This document shows positions 63,944-64,000 of a stretch of DNA of 64,000 nt, piece by piece. The first letter of the stretch is position 1. Every line of letters starts with the position of its first letter. Source of the stretch: Solenopsis invicta (Eukaryota > Arthropoda > Insecta > Hymenoptera > Formicidae); assembly GCF_016802725.1 (NCBI RefSeq), contig NC_052669.1:23155770-23219769 (forward strand), written 5' to 3'. A model generated the notes under the pieces. That model was not told the DNA's origin. It searched no databases and was given only the letters and a program-made list of their open reading frames with translations. The translations under genes and the position numbers were made by a program.

Positions 63944-64000
63944 CATACATACATACATACATACATACATACATACATACATACATACATACATACATAC
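43710..64000 (-). CDS. RhoGEF2: Rho guanine nucleotide exchange factor, RhoGEF2/ARHGEF11-12 type, 3' part
   Basis: Activates Rho GTPases by GDP/GTP exchange; in flies the RhoGEF2 family couples G-alpha12/13-type signals to actomyosin contraction. Exons on the minus strand: 63172-63006, 61521-61465, 60686-60551, 58652-58571, 57458-57406, about 51612-51347, 50548-50277, 50172-48850, 46734-46618, 46075-45899, 45476-45256, 44566-44416, 44279-44230 and 43814-43710. All are GT-AG with matching phases except the 57406/51.6-kb join. From the ATG at 51612 to the stop is 2,682 bp (893 codons). Domains: end of a C1 zinc finger, Ser-rich linker, DH, PH, acidic/Ser linker, coiled coil. The first C1 ligands and the PDZ and RGS-like domains of this family are expected beyond 64 kb, so the gene is incomplete at its 5' end. 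The RhoGEF2 name rests on the C1-DH-PH order and DH sequence, not on a search. Confidence 0.88.
44230..44279 (-). CDS. RhoGEF2: RhoGEF2 50-bp exon
   Basis: Acceptor CCTTGTAG, donor GTAAGAG. It reads (D)DLARQDNCTSDVAHHD. It needs one base from the preceding exon and ends in phase 0, matching both neighbours. Confidence 0.8.
44416..44566 (-). CDS. RhoGEF2: RhoGEF2 coiled-coil exon
   Basis: Acceptor AAATTGCAG, donor GTTAGTA. It begins EIIKEREEEREKLRKELRRS, continues RERIHALD and ends MMTATTYTQTML. The strongly charged heptad pattern indicates a coiled coil, as in the C-terminal regions of this family where it serves for self-association (family knowledge). Confidence 0.85.
45256..45476 (-). CDS. 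RhoGEF2: RhoGEF2 exon with linker and start of coiled coil
   Basis: Acceptor GCCTATAG, donor GTACGAC. It reads (T)DQLVGKLNSILNINETETI, then a Ser/Cys-rich stretch, and ends YDYLTSQLSQLSQLL, leading into the next charged exon. 221 bp, two bases then 73 codons. Confidence 0.85.
45620..45781. mobile_element. Tc1/mariner-type MITE family 3, copy 2 (RhoGEF2 intron)
   Basis: 162 bp with ends CAGGATGATCATTAATGGTT and AACCATTAATAATCATCCTG. TA follows on the right; on the left the flank is a CA microsatellite, so the TA is lost there. Inside is a second inverted pair ('tctaatatat' / 'atatattaga'). Confidence 0.9.
45899..46075 (-). CDS. RhoGEF2: RhoGEF2 charged exon
   Basis: Acceptor TTTTTCAG, donor GTATTTAT. 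It reads (E)HLRRKDEIIKQALLEKQLLM, then ADILNIPKEDFEHVAD, and ends LILAAINQ. Helical and charged. 177 bp; phases fit both neighbours. The open frame continues into the intron, but only the GTATTT donor gives the right phase. Confidence 0.85.
46618..46734 (-). CDS. RhoGEF2: RhoGEF2 exon following the DH-PH exon
   Basis: Acceptor TTCTATAG, donor GTATACG. It reads (G)MAEPLRMVTCTQLSLIDPLE, then Val/Pro-rich VEVPP-like repeats (HIEVPPVHVAEPV). 117 bp. Confidence 0.85.
46735..48849. other. RhoGEF2 intron, no further feature seen
   Basis: 2.1 kb of AT-rich intron. Small open frames on the minus strand (for example 47354-47554) resemble no known protein. Near 48715 there is a short symmetric motif, 'ggggtacatgtacacccc'. 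Confidence 0.6.
48850..50172 (-). CDS. RhoGEF2: RhoGEF2 catalytic exon: DH and PH domains
   Basis: One 1,323-bp exon, 440 full codons, acceptor T-rich plus TAG, donor GTTGTATT. The DH (Dbl-homology) domain, residues about 1-190, starts (E)LFHTERSHVRALKVL and includes the hallmark helix DHILTGMLRLTKYPLLFE (the conserved MLRLTKYPLL core that contacts Rho). The PH domain, about 205-345, runs from TKRKLIYEGPLQW through PVDLHVVLLDDTIFFL and ends in the C-terminal helix KLWCKHISEAVDAY. Inserted before the PH beta strands is a short NRSMPNRSVPKP repeat. The last 100 residues are acidic, Ser/Thr- and Pro-rich, with no known domain. The closest family by motif is p115/PDZ-RhoGEF/LARG. Confidence 0.95.
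50277..50548 (-). CDS. RhoGEF2: RhoGEF2 exon preceding DH: Ser-rich linker
   Basis: Acceptor GACTGTAG, donor GTGGGTAT. It reads (R)VGSSDCEPSGIFPGNSAG, then long Ser/Thr-rich and acidic stretches, then DWSQAVPEDVLAQLSNTEKK and RQDVIN. The end is the conserved lead-in to the DH domain (KKRQ-VI-NE-LFHTE), so the splice to the DH exon is well supported. 272 bp. Confidence 0.9.
51347..51612 (-). CDS. RhoGEF2: RhoGEF2 linker exon; 5' end unresolved, possible alternative start
   Basis: The 3' end is firm (donor GTATTT after KSE plus AG, in phase with the next exon). It reads MRQRGSRRVRPRPASNDRDS, an acidic Ser-rich stretch, then AAIAAVAAAREYLHCLNERR. The open frame extends upstream to about 51684 (EALERARRGHKE-like, no Met), but the minus-strand sequence there is purine-rich and lacks a good acceptor. 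Only AAGAG|A at about 51625 has the phase required by exon 57406-57458. Alternatively the ATG at 51612 starts a shorter isoform from a promoter in the GC-rich DNA just upstream. Confidence 0.75.
52530..52667. mobile_element. Palindromic MITE family 4
   Basis: 138 bp between TA (52528-52529) and TA (52668-52669). Almost the entire element is an inverted repeat with arms of about 60 bp: TCAGGGGGTCAATCATAAAA on the left is matched by the inverse of CATGATTGACCCCCAGA on the right, and the GGCGGAAACGTGAAAAGTG segments pair perfectly. The loop is around 'ccattaacttcaatgg'. Confidence 0.92.
52893..52953. repeat. Short imperfect hairpin
   Basis: Arms 'cctcggtaaacgcacttt' (52893-52910) and 'aaagtgcgcttggtgagg' (52936-52953) pair with a few mismatches, separated by a 25-bp loop. 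It is followed by 'acatcctgta', which resembles the end of a mariner-type element, so this may be a decayed MITE. Confidence 0.5.
55719..56275. other. CpG-rich island inside the RhoGEF2 intron
   Basis: About 550 bp with many CG dinucleotides ('agcggcgcagcgcggtgag', 'gccccgggagcgtgggtg', 'cgcggcatcgcggacc'), in strong contrast to the surrounding AT-rich intron. Both strands have open frames (196 codons on minus), but neither resembles a known protein; open frames are expected where stop codons are rare. It could be an alternative promoter/first exon or an enhancer of RhoGEF2. Confidence 0.6.
56032..56073 (+). repeat. Purine-rich G-tract repeat, possible G-quadruplex
   Basis: Degenerate repeats of 'gggacga' with five runs of three or four Gs (56032, 56039, 56053, 56060, 56067). 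Four consecutive runs can pair if one 11-base loop is allowed; the last three are close together. Confidence 0.55.
57406..57458 (-). CDS. RhoGEF2: RhoGEF2 53-bp exon
   Basis: Acceptor CAATTACAG, donor GTGAGTAG, both good. It reads RQLREKRKTSDPNLSKT plus AA (phase 2). The phase fits the preceding exon; the join to 51.6 kb is uncertain. It may be alternatively spliced. Confidence 0.72.
57926..58256. repeat. Diverged tandem duplication, two copies of about 170 bp
   Basis: Copy 1 starts at 57926 and copy 2 at 58096, each with GTCATTTGTAAATAAAGAGA followed by 'ataaaacaaaat', a shared 'acttataaaaataag' / 'acttgtaaaaataag' segment and 'ggaaaacacac' at the end. It lies in the intron between the exons at 57.4 and 58.6 kb. 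Confidence 0.85.
58571..58652 (-). CDS. RhoGEF2: RhoGEF2 82-bp exon
   Basis: Acceptor TTACTTAG, donor GTAAATAG. It reads (M)VQQNISSKPKTSNINRSESY and then KERIHHK. Phase 0 at its end. Low-complexity, polar linker between C1 and DH. Confidence 0.78.
59073..59135. repeat. (AAAT)n followed by (AT)n microsatellite
   Basis: About seven AAAT-type units run directly into about 17 AT units, ending at the left edge of a MITE. Confidence 0.93.
59136..59271. mobile_element. Palindromic MITE family 5
   Basis: 136 bp, almost wholly palindromic: TTGGTGCTAAAAGGGCCAAT on the left and ATTGGCCCTTTTAGTATCAA on the right, continuing inward through 'ttatatacattaatgaac' in both arms. The loop is about 10 bp. No coding capacity. 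Confidence 0.9.
59286..60097. mobile_element. Long foldback element, arms of nearly 400 bp
   Basis: 812 bp. The left end CAGAGTGTATAAAAAGTGTG and the right end CACTTTTTATGCACCCTG are inverted copies. Matching inverted segments continue inward: 'acaagaaaatgtttca' / 'gaaacattttcttgt', 'gatcttatcagttt' / 'aacagataagatc', 'agctggtgtcaagac' / 'gtcttgacaccagct' and 'gcaataaaagatat' near the centre at about 59.68 kb. TA precedes the left end; the right end abuts a (GT)n run. A segment around 'ctttctgagttgtgaggct' occurs in both orientations, so the element holds nested inversions. No transposase frame. Confidence 0.9.
60098..60134. repeat. (TG)n microsatellite
   Basis: About 18 uninterrupted TG units, starting at the right end of the foldback element. 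Confidence 0.97.
60375..60525. mobile_element. Tc1/mariner-type MITE family 3, copy 3 (RhoGEF2 intron)
   Basis: 151 bp, TA on both sides, same ends as the copies at 39326 and 45620 (CAGGATGCTCATTAATGGTT; right end AACCATTAATGAACACTCTA). It ends only 25 bp from the donor side of exon 60551-60686. Confidence 0.9.
60551..60686 (-). CDS. RhoGEF2: RhoGEF2 136-bp exon
   Basis: Acceptor TATTTTTAG, donor GTACGTAT. In the frame set by its neighbours it reads (G)EHRASSLAGNIRNSCERMRI, then SNLGGTNEHTDNMDNPSSRE and DISE plus AT. A polar linker. Another frame is also open but does not match the phases. Confidence 0.8.
60968..61001. repeat. Perfect alternating purine-pyrimidine run (Z-DNA-prone)
   Basis: 34 bp of strict TG/CG/CA/TA alternation around 'gcgcgtacgcgcacgc' in a RhoGEF2 intron. 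Confidence 0.85.
61465..61521 (-). CDS. RhoGEF2: RhoGEF2 57-bp exon
   Basis: Acceptor CTTTTGCAG, donor GTGAGTCC. It reads (L)DKIRKSEEDCGVLTDGEN. Phase 1 on both sides, so skipping it would keep the frame. Confidence 0.8.
61522..63005. other. RhoGEF2 intron, nothing recognised
   Basis: 1.5 kb of AT-rich intron. No repeat family or gene could be identified by eye. Confidence 0.6.
63006..63172 (-). CDS. RhoGEF2: RhoGEF2 exon with the end of the C1 zinc finger
   Basis: Acceptor TTCTCTCAG, donor GTAAGTTT. It reads VHRQCVRVIEENCPGP, in which H-x2-C-x7-C is the last zinc-ligand group of a C1 (phorbol-ester/DAG-type) domain. Then come a basic stretch (KKEKANDRISKLMERIRPER) and a run of five His. 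The other C1 ligands must be on exons to the right of the window. A C1 domain before DH is the order in fly RhoGEF2. Confidence 0.85.
63418..63807. mobile_element. Tc1/mariner-type MITE with inverted ends of about 110 bp (family 6)
   Basis: 390 bp between TA (63416-63417) and TA (63808-63809). The left end 'agtatccagaaaatcgcac' matches the inverse of 'gagtgattttccggatatc' on the right. Further pairs are 'tataaacataggtcc' / 'ggacttatgtttata' and 'aaatcgtttccaagtta' / 'taattcgaaaacgactt'. The short open frame at 63373-63576 is accidental. Confidence 0.82.
63909..64000. repeat. (AT)n then (ACAT)n microsatellite at window edge
   Basis: About 14 AT units followed by about 15 ACAT units, continuing past the right edge. 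Confidence 0.95.

Overview
The window is insect nuclear DNA. It is AT-rich and intron-containing, with Tc1/mariner-type elements and many foldback MITEs. The gene content and the small GC-rich islands in an AT-rich background fit Hymenoptera, probably an ant, but that is an inference because no species marker is present.

Layout. (1) From 1 to about 28.5 kb is one satellite array. Its left edge lies outside the window and it contains a 100-N assembly gap at 24947-25046. The basic unit is about 140 bp. Over most of the array two diverged units (A, 138 bp; B, 142 bp) alternate as a 280-bp dimer. The dimers are themselves ordered, often as a six-dimer block of about 1,681 bp. Toward the genes (about 25.6-28.5 kb) the array becomes single, diverged 140-bp monomers. 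(2) At 28519-29007 a broken mariner sits at a TA inside a satellite monomer and forms the satellite/unique boundary. (3) At 29675-35508 (minus strand) is a complete five-exon gene for phosphoribosylformylglycinamidine synthase (PFAS; de novo purine synthesis step 4), 1,324 codons. (4) From 35.5 to 43.7 kb is AT-rich intergenic DNA with foldback MITEs and microsatellites. (5) From 43710 past the right edge (minus strand) is the 3' part of a Rho guanine-nucleotide exchange factor of the RhoGEF2/ARHGEF11/ARHGEF12 type. It has the tail of a C1 zinc finger, the catalytic DH-PH exon and a coiled-coil C-terminus. The PDZ and RGS-like parts expected for this family would lie beyond 64 kb. One splice junction, between 57406 and about 51.6 kb, is unresolved and may mark an internal promoter.

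The two genes share a strand but not a pathway: PFAS is a cytosolic metabolic enzyme and the RhoGEF activates Rho at the membrane/cortex. No operon, CRISPR, tRNA or rRNA gene was seen. The most unusual structure is the three-level satellite: monomer, dimer, six-dimer block, with diverged monomers at the edge. That is the layout known from centromeric alpha-satellite. The second is the set of palindromic TA-flanked MITE families inside RhoGEF2 introns, including one foldback of about 812 bp.
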